Below, one piece after another: positions 19,390 through 30,881 of a stretch of DNA of 63,763 nt. The stretch is from assembly GCA_037447655.1 (NCBI GenBank), contig JBBHKE010002620.1, positions 279,881 through 343,643 on the forward strand, read 5' to 3'. A model generated the notes under the pieces. It did no database searches. It was not told where the DNA came from and saw nothing but the letters and a program-made list of their open reading frames with translations. The first letter of the stretch is position 1. Each line of letters starts with the position of its first letter. The translations under genes and the position numbers were made by a program. Origin of the DNA: Zygnema cylindricum (Eukaryota > Streptophyta > Zygnematophyceae > Zygnematales > Zygnemataceae).

Positions 19390-20408
19390 TGCAATTCTGT
19401 GTCCTCTAGTGGACCACAAAATACAAGAAGCCTCTAGATAGTTTTCACTAACCCATTTCAAGCCAAAACCACGCTGCCCAAGAAGGAAAAATGACAGTTT
19501 CATCGCAGCAGTGTGCAGCCTGGACTCCTTTGAGTCTGTAGGAAAAAAGATTCACTGAAAACGGCCAACCACGCGATAAGTTATGAGTCGGTAAAAAATG
19601 CCAAGTTTATACAAGCTCTTTGAGAGAGAGAGGTGCTATCTACCAAAATCCCCTAAGTCCAAAACCCTCTCTCACAACCCCTATCTACTGAAGTATGCTC
19701 CAATCAGGAGACTGTAAAGTACCAAAAAGTACAGTGGCCGATGTACTTTCTGTACGGCCACTGTACGACAGGGTCATGGAGTGAACACGTGTCGCCGTTT
19801 GAGTCGTCCTTATGTCGTCCGGGATCCATGCTGATCAGTTCAACCATGCCTCGTATCGCTAGGTCACGCCACGTCACGCCACGTCCGAAAACAACCAAAA
19901 TGACCATTCCGAGACCTCGACGACGATTTAGCACCGTCCGATAGAGACAGGCATTTAATTTACGCTGTCGAAATAAATGTCCAATTCATTTGTTTTGTGC
20001 GGCGGATTGTACGCACTGAATCTGATGTGTTCTATGTTTCCTATTTCATAGTTACGTTAATCGGATTAATGTTCTACTCAATGTTTAAATAAATATCGTA
20101 CCCCATGTACTGTAACGAACTTCTACCACAGACCGGTTAGAGCTGACGGCTACGCCACGCTCTGCCGGTCGGAGGTTCGAGTCATGCCGGACTCAATCTT
20201 TTGTTGAGAGTGACTTAGGTCACTCTTAAGTCCTGTTTATGGAGTTGAGGCAGCCATGGCTCCACAACCCTCTTTATCTTTCAATGACTACAACAAGTAT
20301 GGGGGATAGAGGGAAGAGGTGGAGGCAGGCTGCCTGCGCTTTACTTTTCATGTTTAAACTAATGTATTAAAACCTACAAAATACCTTATAAATCTAATAA
20401 TTTCAACA
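19390..20408 (-). repeat. 3' LTR of Copia-B
   Basis: 1019 bp; plus-strand ends TGCAATTCTG and TTTCAACA. Next to its right edge the minus strand reads AAATAACGGGAG, the polypurine tract. TATA at 19605-19611 (minus), five GTAC motifs at 19715-19770, and an antisense tRNA-like module at 20131-20191. Confidence 0.85.
20131..20191 (+). other. Antisense tRNA-like module in LTR B
   Basis: GACCGGTTAGAGCTGACGG resembles a D arm; GGAGGTTCGAGTC is a B-box match; TTTT follows at 20199-20202. A perfect inverted repeat AGAGTGAC/GTCACTCT comes next (20207-20226), then a longer imperfect one (GGCAGCC...GGCTGCC, 20249-20333). The partner LTR has the same module at 33250-33313. Confidence 0.55.
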
Positions 20409-20579
20409 CTCCCGTTATTTTCTAGTCCAACTTTAACTTCATTCCACACTTTTATTTACAATATTTTAGCTTAGGAGAAGGCACTGTTTTTATCATCATA
20501 TCAGCCACCATTTCCTCATCTGATTTATATACAAGATTCACAATCTTATTCTCAACTTTTTCTCTCACAAAACTTAATC

Positions 20580-21098
20580 TTATGTCCATTTGCTTAGCTT
20601 TGAAATGATGCTTTGGATTAGCACAATGGCGATGACAGCTTGATTATCACAAAAGACTTGATGCACCCCCTTCTTCATATACCCCAGTTCTTGCAACAAG
20701 GACTTGACCCACATCAACTCTTTCATAGGAAAACAAGAGGCCATGTACTCAGCCTCCATAGTAGATTGAGCAACCACCTTTTGTTGCTTACTGCTCCAAC
20801 AGCAAGCACGTTTCCTCACATACAACACATACCCAGAAGTGCATATTCTATTAGGTGCGTCCCTATAGCTGGCATCACTCCAAGTAGTGATGTCAGTGTG
20901 CTCCCCTCCCAAATACAACCATAACTCTTTGGTTCCCACCAAATATCTCATGACTCTCTTGGCAGCCTCCCAGTCTCTTTTCCTAGGATCATTAAGACCC
21001 CTACTGAGTACTCCCACGGCTGCCACTATGTCCGGCCTGGTACAATTCATAAAATAGATCAAACTTCCTACGGCGTTTCTATAAGGGATAGACTTCAT
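20580..21098 (-). pseudogene. Copia-B RNase H domain
   Basis: Encodes AVGSLIYFMNCTRPDIVAAV, ITTWSDASYRDAPNRICTSG, ACCWSSKQQKVVAQSTMEAE and VFCDNQAVIAI, in the usual copia RNase H order. The C-terminal end near 20580 is frameshifted. Confidence 0.8.
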
Positions 21099-21900
21099 AA
21101 ACTCTCTCCTCTAGACTCATTTGATCATCTAAGATCATCACTCCTCCTTCTACACTCCAATCACTTACTTTTTTCAAGTCGATGGGAGTGGTACAACTGT
21201 TAGCATTTTCCATCTGGAATTTCTGAAACATATTTACTATTACTTCTTTCTGAGTAAGTCTGATAATCTTCTTCCCCCTATCTCTCTCCATTTCAATCCC
21301 CAAAATATATCTTGCCTCCCCTAAATCCTTTATATCAAATCTGGTTCTAAGATCTTTCTTTAACTTATTGATTTTTTCCAAAGATTTACTCAATACAAGC
21401 TGATCATCCATATAAATTGCAATAAAAATGACACCATTCTCATCTTCAAACATATAGATAGAATGGTCAAAGCTGATCTGGTTATAACCCAAACCGGTGA
21501 GAAACTCATCTAGTTTCTTATTCCATTGTCCGAGAGCCTGTTTCAGTCCATATAAGAACTTTATGATCTTGCAGACTTTGCTCTTTTCTCCTTTTTCCAC
21601 CAACCCCTCGGGTTGCCTCATGAAAATTTCTTCCTCTAACTTACCATTAAAAAAAGCAGTCTTAATGTCCATCAGGTGTATTTCCATGTCTTCCGCTGCT
21701 TCCAGACTGAGAAGAATCCTTACTGATGGGAACCGAACAACTGGAGAAAAGGTCTCCTCATAGTCAATCCCTTCCTTTTGAGTAAATCCTTTCGCTACCA
21801 ATCGAGCCTTATATCTCTCAATGGTATTATCTGGGTTCAGTTTTAGTTTAAATACCCATTTACAGCCAATAGGTTTTCTGCCTGGAGGACAATCCGTTAG
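21079..21900 (-). pseudogene. Copia-B reverse transcriptase domain
   Basis: [53 protein letters not shown] and the catalytic AIYMDDQLVLSKS are present in a 240-codon frame. It overlaps the RNase H frame by a frameshift at about 21080-21100. The first residues of the domain (WVFKLKLNPDNT) lie upstream of the frame start. Confidence 0.8.
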
Positions 21901-22223
21901 CTCCTAAGTATTTGCTTCCATGATGGAAGCCATCTCATTGTTTATGGCTCTAATCCATATGTCGTTTTATGGTCTGTTTACTGCCTCAAGTATGACAGAG
22001 GCTACTCAGGATGAGATAAGTTAGTTTCCTTGTGAGGAGCATGTTTCTCTTGTATCCTTTTGCTGCTCCTTCTCCCCCCCTCAAACTCTAACACTCGAAT
22101 AGAAGGAAGTCTTGGGTTTCTCCTTACTGTCTCATTCCCTCCCCTATCCATGGAAGATGATTGCGGTACCTCCTCTTCTGTCTCCTTGAAGTCCATAGGA
22201 ATATGTGAGGTATCTTGTAACTC

Positions 22224-23130
22224 TCATGTATCTTGGATCTCCCCTAAATCTGCAATCACTGTCTCAGTCATGTCTTTTTCGGGAAAAAAAGAGTTCTCCT
22301 CACTTTCGGACTCAAACTTGATTCTTATCTTCTTGGTATATTTGAAGGGGTCAGTTGACTTTCCTTCATCCATGACAACTAGGTGTTTCACCAGAATGAT
22401 ATCCTGCTTTGCTAAGTCATAAACTCTATATCCCTTGACATCCTCATCATATCCCACAAAATATCTAGGTTTTCCCTTAGCATCAAGTTTCCAATTTTTT
22501 TTATCCATATCTAGACTGTAAACTTGGCTACCGAATACTTTAAGGTGAGAGATATCCGGTTTCCTTCCAACCCATCTCTCATAAGGTGTCATACCTTTGA
22601 CTGCTAATGTAAGGACTCTATTCTTAATGTACTTGGCACATTTCATGGCTTCTGCCCAAAATCTTTTTCCTATTTTCTTGTCAGCCAACATACTGCATAC
22701 ACTATCTCGTAGTGTTCATTTTAACCTCTCAACTACACCATTTTGTTTAGGATTATGTGGTACAATTTTTTAGTGCTAAACTCCCTCATCTCTTAGATAT
22801 TTCTCAAACAGGTTAGAGGTATATTCTCCCCCATTATCACTCTTTATTCTCTTAATGGGGGTTCCATGTAGCTTCTCACTACATGCTTTATATTCTTTGA
22901 AGTAAGTTGGTGTTTCAAACTTGGTTTTAGAAAGTAAACTTTACAGTACCTAGACCAGTCATCAGTAATTATCAACATATACCTTTTCCCTCCAACTGAG
23001 GGTACCCTTGATGGTCCCCAAATATTTGTGTGGATTAAATCTAGCACCTTTTCCCTCTATATGTGGCGGCTTTAGGGAAAGGAAGTCTGTGAGCCTTACC
23101 TTGGGCACAACCACTACAATCATCCACCAT
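22224..23130 (-). pseudogene. Copia-B integrase
   Basis: Pieces in different frames: WGPSRVPSVGGKRYMLIITD with DDWSRYCKVYF (first catalytic Asp), a second piece around the SDNGGEY position with stops, then MLADKKIGKRFWAEAMKCAK, FGSQVYSLD and VGYDEDVKGYRVYDL. The stretch 22690-22845 has stops and a lost E motif. Confidence 0.7.
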
Positions 23131-23337
23131 TTCATTATCACTCAACTAAATGCCTTCTACTACACCAAGCTTCTTCATTTCCCTTAACCTATCAAAGTGC
23201 ACATGCCCCAACCGCTTATGCCAAATCATCAACTTTGGGACACCAACATAATAAGCATTATTCTTTTCATTGCTCAGGTTAAGCCTAAACATTCTTTGGC
23301 TACCCTTATCCGCAGTGAAGTAAACTGCATCTCTATA

Positions 23338-23690
23338 TTAAGCTGTAATGACTCCCTTTCTAGTAAAGGTATCACACTCTTTGTCATCTAACACAGATGT
23401 AGAGACAAGATTTTTACTCAGCAGAGGAATATAAAGCACATTTGAGAAAGTGAGTATAAAAGTCTTACCCTCCACTAAGACTTTCAATTCTACTGATCCC
23501 ACTAGATCTGTAGTAACCACTCTCCCATCCCCATACTTTATTTCTACAGTAGAGATTTTCCTTATCTTAGTGAAGAGGTCTTTGTCACGACACATATGCA
23601 TGGATGCACCTGAGTCAATGATCCATCCTTCCTATGGAGCTTCCCGAATTTCTCGAAGGGCACACTTCCGTCTCCGACGGATCTCCTTCT
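23338..23690 (-). pseudogene. Copia-B protease
   Basis: The minus strand encodes WIIDSGASMHMCRDKDLF with the DSG active site, and downstream LTFSNVLYIPLLSKNLVSTS, the standard copia protease landmarks. A TAG lies just upstream of the active-site tryptophan near 23635. Confidence 0.75.
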
Positions 23691-23715
23691 CCTCCAGACT
23701 CTCGTGAAGAAGAAG

Positions 23716-24769
23716 CTACCGATCCTCCTCAGAGGACTCGTCCTCGTTTACTCCTGTCACTTTTGTGACCAGAAATGCCTTTTTCTTCCCTCGGGAAAAA
23801 CCCGTTCCACGATTCTCTTGGATCCTCAACTCCAACAACTTGACACAATCCGCGATAAAGTGTCCCGACTTTTTGCAAAAATGACAAAGGCCCTTTGGGG
23901 GCCTCGGTCCTCCAGCCTGAACTCTTTCTCCTTTGTATGGCTTTTTCGGAGCCTGTCTCCACTTGTCCCCTCCGCCGGCTAGAGCTTGAACGCTCTTTCC
24001 TCCCCTCTTGATCTTAATTGTGTTCCCCTGCATAAGTATGATGCGAACCAGTGTATTCTACTTCCATGAACTATTAGTCATTTCGTGTACTCGGTACACT
24101 ATGTTCTCATACTCGTCGGGTAACTTCATGATGAGAGTGTTAATTTTCATTTTCGTTATACCTGTCCATCCGGCACTCTCCATCTCCATATACAAATAAG
24201 AAAGATCATTAGAGTAGTCTAACATCTTTCCCCCTTTGTAAGTATAATTTCCCAACTATTGCTATGCCAAATGGAGCTCCTAAATTGTACCAGCTATATA
24301 TATCTCTATCAAACTCACCCACAACTCCTCGGCCTTGTAAACGTGAAGATGGGGAGTTGCCAAAGCTTGAGTGAGGTGTCTCAGAATGAAGTTCTTGGCA
24401 GCCATGTTGGTGCCTTCCCACATATGAGTGTCGGTCTCCACGGTCTTCACGATCGCCGCTCCGAGTGTCGTGGGAATAGGAGCAATACGGGTAAGAGGTG
24501 TCTCTTTTTCTTTCCCCTTTTTGGACACATTGATGTCCCCATCATCAGCCTCTTTTGCAACTGCAGATGTTGCTACAGAAAAACCTTATTCCACCAAACC
24601 CTTGTGGGGTTGTTTTAGGTGGACGTTTCACTTGTGCATTAACAATACCCCAGTATCGTTTTTCACACAAAGCACTTGTCATCATGGCTTCCCAATAGAT
24701 AAACCTTGATTCGTTGAAGATGGGCACCCTGGAGGTTGGGCCTATAACCAACAATTCTGTGTCCTCCAT
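23716..24769 (-). pseudogene. Copia-B Gag
   Basis: ATG at 24769 inside the LTR; RVPIFNESRFIYWEAMM and ALCEKRYWGIVNAQV at the N-terminus; MAAKNFILRHLTQALATPHL and INTLIMKLPDEYENIVYRV in the body; zinc knuckle LCHFCKKSGHFIADC (CX2CX4HX4C). It is broken into three frames by small indels. This intact-order Gag shows where the chimeric copies at 11297 and 13961 were cut. Confidence 0.75.
24734..24749 (-). other. PBS of Copia-B (half initiator tRNA-Met, two mismatches)
   Basis: Plus strand GGTTGGGCCTATAACC, against GGTGGGCCCATAACC in the other elements. Directly beside the 5' LTR. Confidence 0.65.
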
Positions 24770-25031
24770 TGGACTACAGAATTTAAGAAGCCTCTACATA
24801 GTTTTTAACTAACCCACTTTCAATGGCAACCTCTGCACAAGTTGACAATCTGACAACACCCCTGTGCAGCTTGGACACCGTTGAGTCTGTAGGAAAAAGA
24901 ATCTTTGAAAACGCCTTACCAGGCGATTAGTTATAGGGTGGCAAAGATGCCAATATATACAAACTCTCAAAGAGAGAGAAGACCATCTACCAAATTTTTC
25001 TAAGTCTTAGCTCCCTCTCACAACCCCTATC
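24750..25031 (-). repeat. 5' LTR of Copia-B, left part
   Basis: 282 bp colinear with the left end of 19390-20408; broken at CTATC (25027-25031) by Copia-C. Confidence 0.85.
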
Positions 25032-27369
25032 CGAAACTCTGAGACCTCCATAAGTCCTCAGAGTGGACAACTTCGAAGAAGCCTCTAGGATAACCCTGAC
25101 CCCTTTGTGTTTCAGCAAAAACAACTGCCACCATGGCAGACAATAACTCTGACCACCTTGACCCTTATAAAGACAAGAGTCCCCTGAGTCGATAGCAAAA
25201 AGAATCTCTGAATTTGCTCCCCTGAGCAGTAAGTTATGGAGGGTCAAAGTTGACCTTTTGTACAGAAGCTCTCTGGGAGAGAGGGTCCTATCTCCTAATT
25301 TTTCTAAGTCCTATATCTCTCACAGACTCTATCTACTGATGTACAGAGAGAATCATATTACAGTTCCGTACACAAAAGTACAGCTGCCAGTGTACTTTCT
25401 GTACGGACACTGTACGACATGGCCTAAATGTCGACACGTGGTATGTCCGCATTCGCTCCCTTAATCCTCGGAGATGCCGCGATCGAATGTCATTCCGCCA
25501 CGTGTCATCCAATGTGGCGATGACCAAAAACCGTCAAAATCCTCTTCCGCGATATCGGCGTTAATTCCGGCCGTCCGATTAAATTCACATTTAATTGTAG
25601 CCGTAATAAATAAATGCGCGGTATTCGATTCTTATCCGTACCGTAATCCGTACTTTTACATTACTGGATCTATGTATCCCGTTAGCAGTTACAGTTAAAT
25701 GAATTATCCTACCTGGTAATGTTTAATTAAATATCAAACCATATAGTACCTAATTCTAGTTAAAGACTTAACGGTTAAGGCTACCGGCTACCGGCTGTTG
25801 TTTTTGAAGATTTAGTTTCGTGCGTACATGAAATTTGGTGCGCACGCGACGTTTCGTGCGTATATATTTTACATGATGTACTGTGGAGTTTTGAATAGAT
25901 TTGCGATTCGGGGGAGTTAGTGTACTAGCAAAATTAAAGTGACGTGTGAGTGGCGCGAACAAACATTTGAAAATGTGAGGCGGATCGCGAAGCGATCCGA
26001 TATGAAATATGAATTGTTTGAAACGTACGAAGTACAAATGAAGTGACGCGAAGAAGCGTACGAAAAACAGAATGCGACAAGCTAAAATATTACGACGCAT
26101 GTACAAAACAGTTTGCGACAGGCGCATTTATTGCAAACGACGTATATTCAGTACGGAAAAGATTTAGAAGGTACGGATTAATTTTCGGCAGTAGTTCGAG
26201 GTACACATGGAGGGCGGACGGCGTCCGCCAATATTTTCAAGAGATCGTATTGTTTGATGACGTGTTATTAAGTGGACCGTACATATGCGATGTCGGTTCA
26301 CTACGTGGACTTATCGACAAGTGACTAAGCAAGTTGTCACTTATGACGCGGATTTGTGGATGCGTCGGTGTAAATATTTGGAGTAACATTGTTTTGTCTT
26401 TTACATCATTATAAATTAGTGTTGATTATGATGTTTATATTTAAGTGATCAATTAGGGTTTTGATAGTTTAATTTGTGTGTGTACGATGTTGTACTTGTA
26501 GACAAGTGTACGCTTACGATTGCTTGACTCTCAGGTGTACGCTTACGATTAGTTTACTCTTACTAAAAGGTTATTATGCGTAAATAGGATTTAGTGACAG
26601 TTACGTAATTTACTTTGGTTATTTTGACACTTAGTGATTCATTGACAGCTCACAAGTGTATATATAGGAATGAGCTTTGTTAGAAATTAATCAATCAATG
26701 CTGGTTAGAAAAGTGGGGACCGAAGATGTAGACTTTTAGGGTTGCCGATTAGGTCATGCATTTGAGTAATATGTTTATTGATATACTTTTGTTTATCTAA
26801 TATTTATGTGAGATTGCACTCTTTTTGTTATTATTTATTTATGTTATTTTATGTTTGTTTGATATGCATTATTTATGCATTTGTCCTAGGGTTTGCCTAT
26901 GTTGATTATTCCATCAAACCTTAGATGTTGTCATAGGGTTTATTTATGTTGATTATTCCATGAAACCCTAAATGTTGTTTGTTGCGTCTGTGTAAGCATA
27001 TGGAGGATGCATTTCAAATGATTGTTCGTCGACCTATTTTTGCTTAGCTTTTTGCATGATAGTTTGGGTCGCTTCTGCGGTCTATTTTAGACCAAAGAAC
27101 AACACCTGTTGTCTGCCGTCCGGTAAGTACCAGGATCAAATCCTGTGGCTGGCATATACCTTTTAATAAATAAACCCCTAACTAATATATATTTCCCGTA
27201 AACTTCTGGTTAGCCTAGGTAGCCATGGCTCTAGCTCCCTCTCCAATTTCTCAGTGACTGCGACAAGTTTGAGAGTTGGAGAGAGAAGTTAGAGGTAGAC
27301 TGCCTCGGCTTCTTTCTATATTTCTATTTAGATCTAGAAAATACTTTAAACAGAACATTAATTTCTACA
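25032..27369 (-). repeat. 3' LTR of Copia-C with an inserted solo-LTR-like element
   Basis: Matches the 5' LTR (31789-32812) on both sides of an insertion at 25796-27104. Polypurine tract on its right side (minus AAAATAAGGGGAG). Confidence 0.85.
25796..27104 (+). mobile_element. Probable solo LTR inserted in the Copia-C 3' LTR
   Basis: About 1.3 kb absent from the partner LTR. It starts TGTTGTTTTTG and ends AAAGAACAACA, LTR-like inverted ends. It has a TATATATAGG box near 26661 and no coding sequence. The direct repeat CTGTTGT occurs at both edges (25795-25801 and 27106-27112), so the exact borders and target duplication are ambiguous. Orientation is inferred from the TATA box. Confidence 0.5.
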
Positions 27370-27538
27370 CTCCCCTTATTTTCTAGTCAATCTTTAATTT
27401 CAGACCACACTTCTCCCTGCAGAAAATTAGCTTAGGGGAAGGCACAGGTTTGGTCATCATATCTGCTACCATCTCACTATCTGGTCGGTACTCTAAACTG
27501 ATTTTTTTGTTTTCTACTTTCTCTCTAACAAAGCTGAG

Positions 27539-27904
27539 TCAAATGTCCATGTATTTGGCTTTAAAATGATGTTTAGGATTGGCAGAAATAGCGATTGCTG
27601 CCTGATTATCACAAAAATAATTCTGCACACCACTCTTAAGGTGACCAAGCTCACCAAGCAAAGACTTGACCCACATCAATTCTTTTACAGCAGAGCGAGA
27701 GGCCATATACTCAGCCTCCATGGTGGACTGAGCAATAACTTTTTGCTGTTTGCTACTCCAACAGCAAGCCCCATCACCCACATATAATACATATCCAGAT
27801 GTGCATCTCCTCATCGGAGCATCACCATAACTCGCATCACTCCAAGTAGTGATGTCAGTATTCTCCCCACCCAAATGCAACCATAGATTCCTAGTTCCTA
27901 TCAA
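27539..27904 (-). pseudogene. Copia-C RNase H domain
   Basis: Encodes ITTWSDASYGDAPMRRCTSG, ACCWSSKQQKVIAQSTMEAE, ELMWVKSLLGELGHLKSG and YFCDNQAAIAISANPKHHFK. It is separated from the upstream part of the domain by a stop at about 27930. Confidence 0.8.
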
Positions 27905-27931
27905 ATATCTAAAGACTCTCTTAGTTGCCTC

Positions 27932-29159
27932 CTAATCCCTCTTAGTGGGAGCATTTAGAATTCTACTCAGCACTCCTACACCTGCAGCTAAATCCGGCCG
28001 GGTACAATTCATAAAATAGATTACACTTCCCACTACTTGCCTGTAAGGAATAGTCTGCATGAACTTCTGTTCTTCAAGAGATAATTCCTCGTCTAAGACT
28101 AAGACTCCTTCTTCCTCACTCCCCTCACTTCCCTTTTTCAACTCCATTAGAGTTGTACAACTATTAGCTTTATCCATTTGAAATTTTTCAAGCATGTTCC
28201 TTATTGCTTCCTTTTGAGCCAACCTTATAATTTTTCTTTTTTGGTCTCTCTCTACTTGAATTCCCAAAATATATTTTTCTTCCCCCATATCCTTTATTTC
28301 AAATCTCCCCTTAAGATCGGTTTTTTTGTTTATTAATTTTTTCCATTGATTTACTTAAAACAAGCAAATCATCAACATAAATTGCAATAAATATAAAACC
28401 TTCCTCATCTTCGAAAACATAGATTGAGTGATCTGAGCTGATCCGGATATATCCTAGACCGGTAAAAAACTCATCAAGCTTCTTATTCCACTGTCGAGGC
28501 GCCTGTTTGAAACCATAAAGAGATTTAATCAGCCGACATAACTTACTCTCCTCTCTTTCCTCCACAAACCCTTCGGGTTGTCGCATGAAGATCTCCTCTT
28601 CCAATTCTCCATGCAAAAAGGCTGTCTTGATGTCCATCTGGTGCACTTCCATGACTTCCGCAGCTGCCAGGCTGAGAAGTATGCGGACGGAGGGAAATCT
28701 GACCACCACTTCCATGACTTCCGCAGCTGCCAGGCTGAGAAGTATACGGACGGAGGGAAATCTGACCACCAAGGCAAAGGTTTCCTCGTAGTCAATTCCC
28801 TCTTTTTGTGTAAATCCCTTTGTCACTAATCGGGCCTTGTAGCGCTCGATTGTGTTATCTGGGTTCAGTTTTAATTTGAAAACCCACTTACAACCGATTG
28901 GTTTTCGGTTAGGTGGACAATCCACCAGCTCCCAAGTATCGGCTGCCATAATTGAGGCCATCTCCCCATTGATGGCTGTCTTCCACCGGTTTCTTTCTGG
29001 ACAAGTTATCGCCTCTCCATAAGTTTGAGGTTCATCTTGATGAGATAGTTTAGTTACCTTGTTATTAACCTGTTTTTCTTGCAGTCTTTTGCTACTTCTC
29101 CTTCCCCCCCTCAAAATCTGAGGCCGGAATAGATGGTTCTCGTGGATTCTTTCGAACAA
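27932..29159 (-). pseudogene. Copia-C reverse transcriptase, with an in-frame 63-bp duplication
   Basis: RT motifs: CKWVFKLKLNPDNTIERYK, MDIKTAFLHGELEEEIFMRQ, SLYGFKQAPRQWN and catalytic AIYVDDLLVLSKS. The segment VVRFPSVRILLSLAAAEVME occurs twice in tandem, from a 63-bp direct duplication at 28646-28771. A frameshift near 28310 separates the RT palm from KYILGIQVERD and the connection domain. Confidence 0.8.
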
Positions 29160-29173
29160 ACTCGGCTTCTCCC

Positions 29174-30180
29174 CTATCCCTTGATTCCGAATGAATTTCC
29201 ACCACGTCTTCCGCTTCGGGTAGAGTTGTCACTGGAGTTTCCAAAGCCAAGTCCTTTTTCGGTGTGATTTGTACCTGCAAGAATGTCATCTTCTCTAAAA
29301 CCTGGATAGTTAGGAAGCTCAAAGTCATCGGAATTTTCTGACTCAAATCTGATTTTTACTGACTTTGTATACTTGAAGGGATCCACAGACTTTCTTTCAT
29401 CCATAACTACTAGATGCTTTACTAAGATTATATCTTCCCTTTTTAGATCGTAAACTCTATATCCTTTAACATCCTCATCATATCCTAATAAGTATCCCGG
29501 TTTTCCTTTAGGATCTAGCTTCCAATTAGACCGATCTGTATCTAGACTGAATACTTGACTGCCGAAAACCTTTAAGTGAGATATGCATGGTTTCTGGCCT
29601 GTCCATCTCTCATAAGGTGTTTGATCTTTTATAGATGATGTAAGAACTCTATTTTTGAGGTAATTAGCACGGTTCATTGCTTCTGCCCTAAACCTTTTTC
29701 CTATCTTTTTATCTGGCAACATACTTTTAGCACTATCAGTTAGTGTTCTATTTAACCTTTCAGCTACCCCATTCTGTTCCGGGTTTTTCTAGAACTGTCT
29801 TTTGGTGTTTGACTCCATCTTCTTTCAGAAAATCCTCGAAATGGTAAGAAGTATACTCCCCACCATTGTCACTCCTTACTCTCTTGATTGGAGTTTCATG
29901 GAGTTTTTCATTCAATCCTTTATATTGTCTAAAACTATCCTGAGCTTCTAACTTGTTTTTCAAAAAATACACCCGGGAATACCGAGACCAATCATCAGTG
30001 ATAGTCATCATAAATCTCTTCCCCCCCGGCGAGGGCACTTTAGCCGGTCCCCAAATATCTGTGTATACTACATCAAGAATTTTTTCTCCCTTATAGGTGG
30101 TAATTTTAGGAAAGGGTAATCTGTGTGTTTTACCTTGAGCACATCCACTACAATCACTTATATTATCACTCTCACTGAAC
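29174..30180 (-). pseudogene. Copia-C integrase
   Basis: MPSPGGKRFMMTITDDWSRY and RVRSDNGGEYTS carry two catalytic Asp residues. After a stop/frameshift near 29750-29800 the tail continues with MLPDKKIGKRFRAEAMNRAN, FGSQVFSLD and LGYDEDVKGYRVYDL. The zinc region CSGCAQGKTHRL is near 30120-30170. Confidence 0.75.
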
Positions 30181-30881
30181 TAAATCCCTTCCACCACTCC
30201 CATCTTTTTCATCTCTCTTAACTTGTCTAGATTCACATGCCCAAGCCTCATATGCCACATCATAATATCATGAACACCAGCATAATAAAGTTTCTTCGTT
30301 TCATTACTTAAAATCAGCCTAAACATCCCATGGCTACCTTTCTCACCAATGAAATAGACATCCTCCTCAAAACTAGCAGTAAAGACTCCTTCCCTAGTGC
30401 TAGTAAAAAAACCCTTATCATCTAATACAGATGTAGAGATGAGGTTTTTGTTCAGCTCCAGAATAAACAATACATTAGAGAATGTTACTATGGATGTCTT
30501 TCCTACTACTAACACTTTCAAATCTACTGATCCTACAAGAGTAGTGGTGAATATCCTCCCATCCTTATACTCTATCTCTACGGTGGGAATATTTCTTATC
30601 TTAGTGAACAGGTGCCTATCCTTACACATGTGCATGGAGGCACCTGAATCTACAATCCAGCCTGCTTCACCTTTCAATCCACCGTAAGCACATTTCTGCC
30701 TTCGTGGAATTTCGACCTCGTTTTTCGCCTGCAACTCCTCATCTAAAAGGAGCTCATCGTCCTCGTCCTCAGATTCCACCTCATGTACTTGTGTCACAAG
30801 GGATTTTTCCTTTCCTCTCGGGGTACCACCGGTCTGCCCCTCCTTTAACCGAAGTTCGGTTAGCTTAGAGCACTCTGCCAT
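30180..30881 (-). pseudogene. Copia-C protease and pre-integrase region
   Basis: A 233-codon frame with an acidic linker, AGWIVDSGASMHMCKDRHLF (DSG active site intact), FSNVLFILELNKNLISTSVL and WHMRLGHVNLDKLREMKK (zinc-binding histidines). It ends at a stop just before the second half of the zinc site. Confidence 0.8.
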
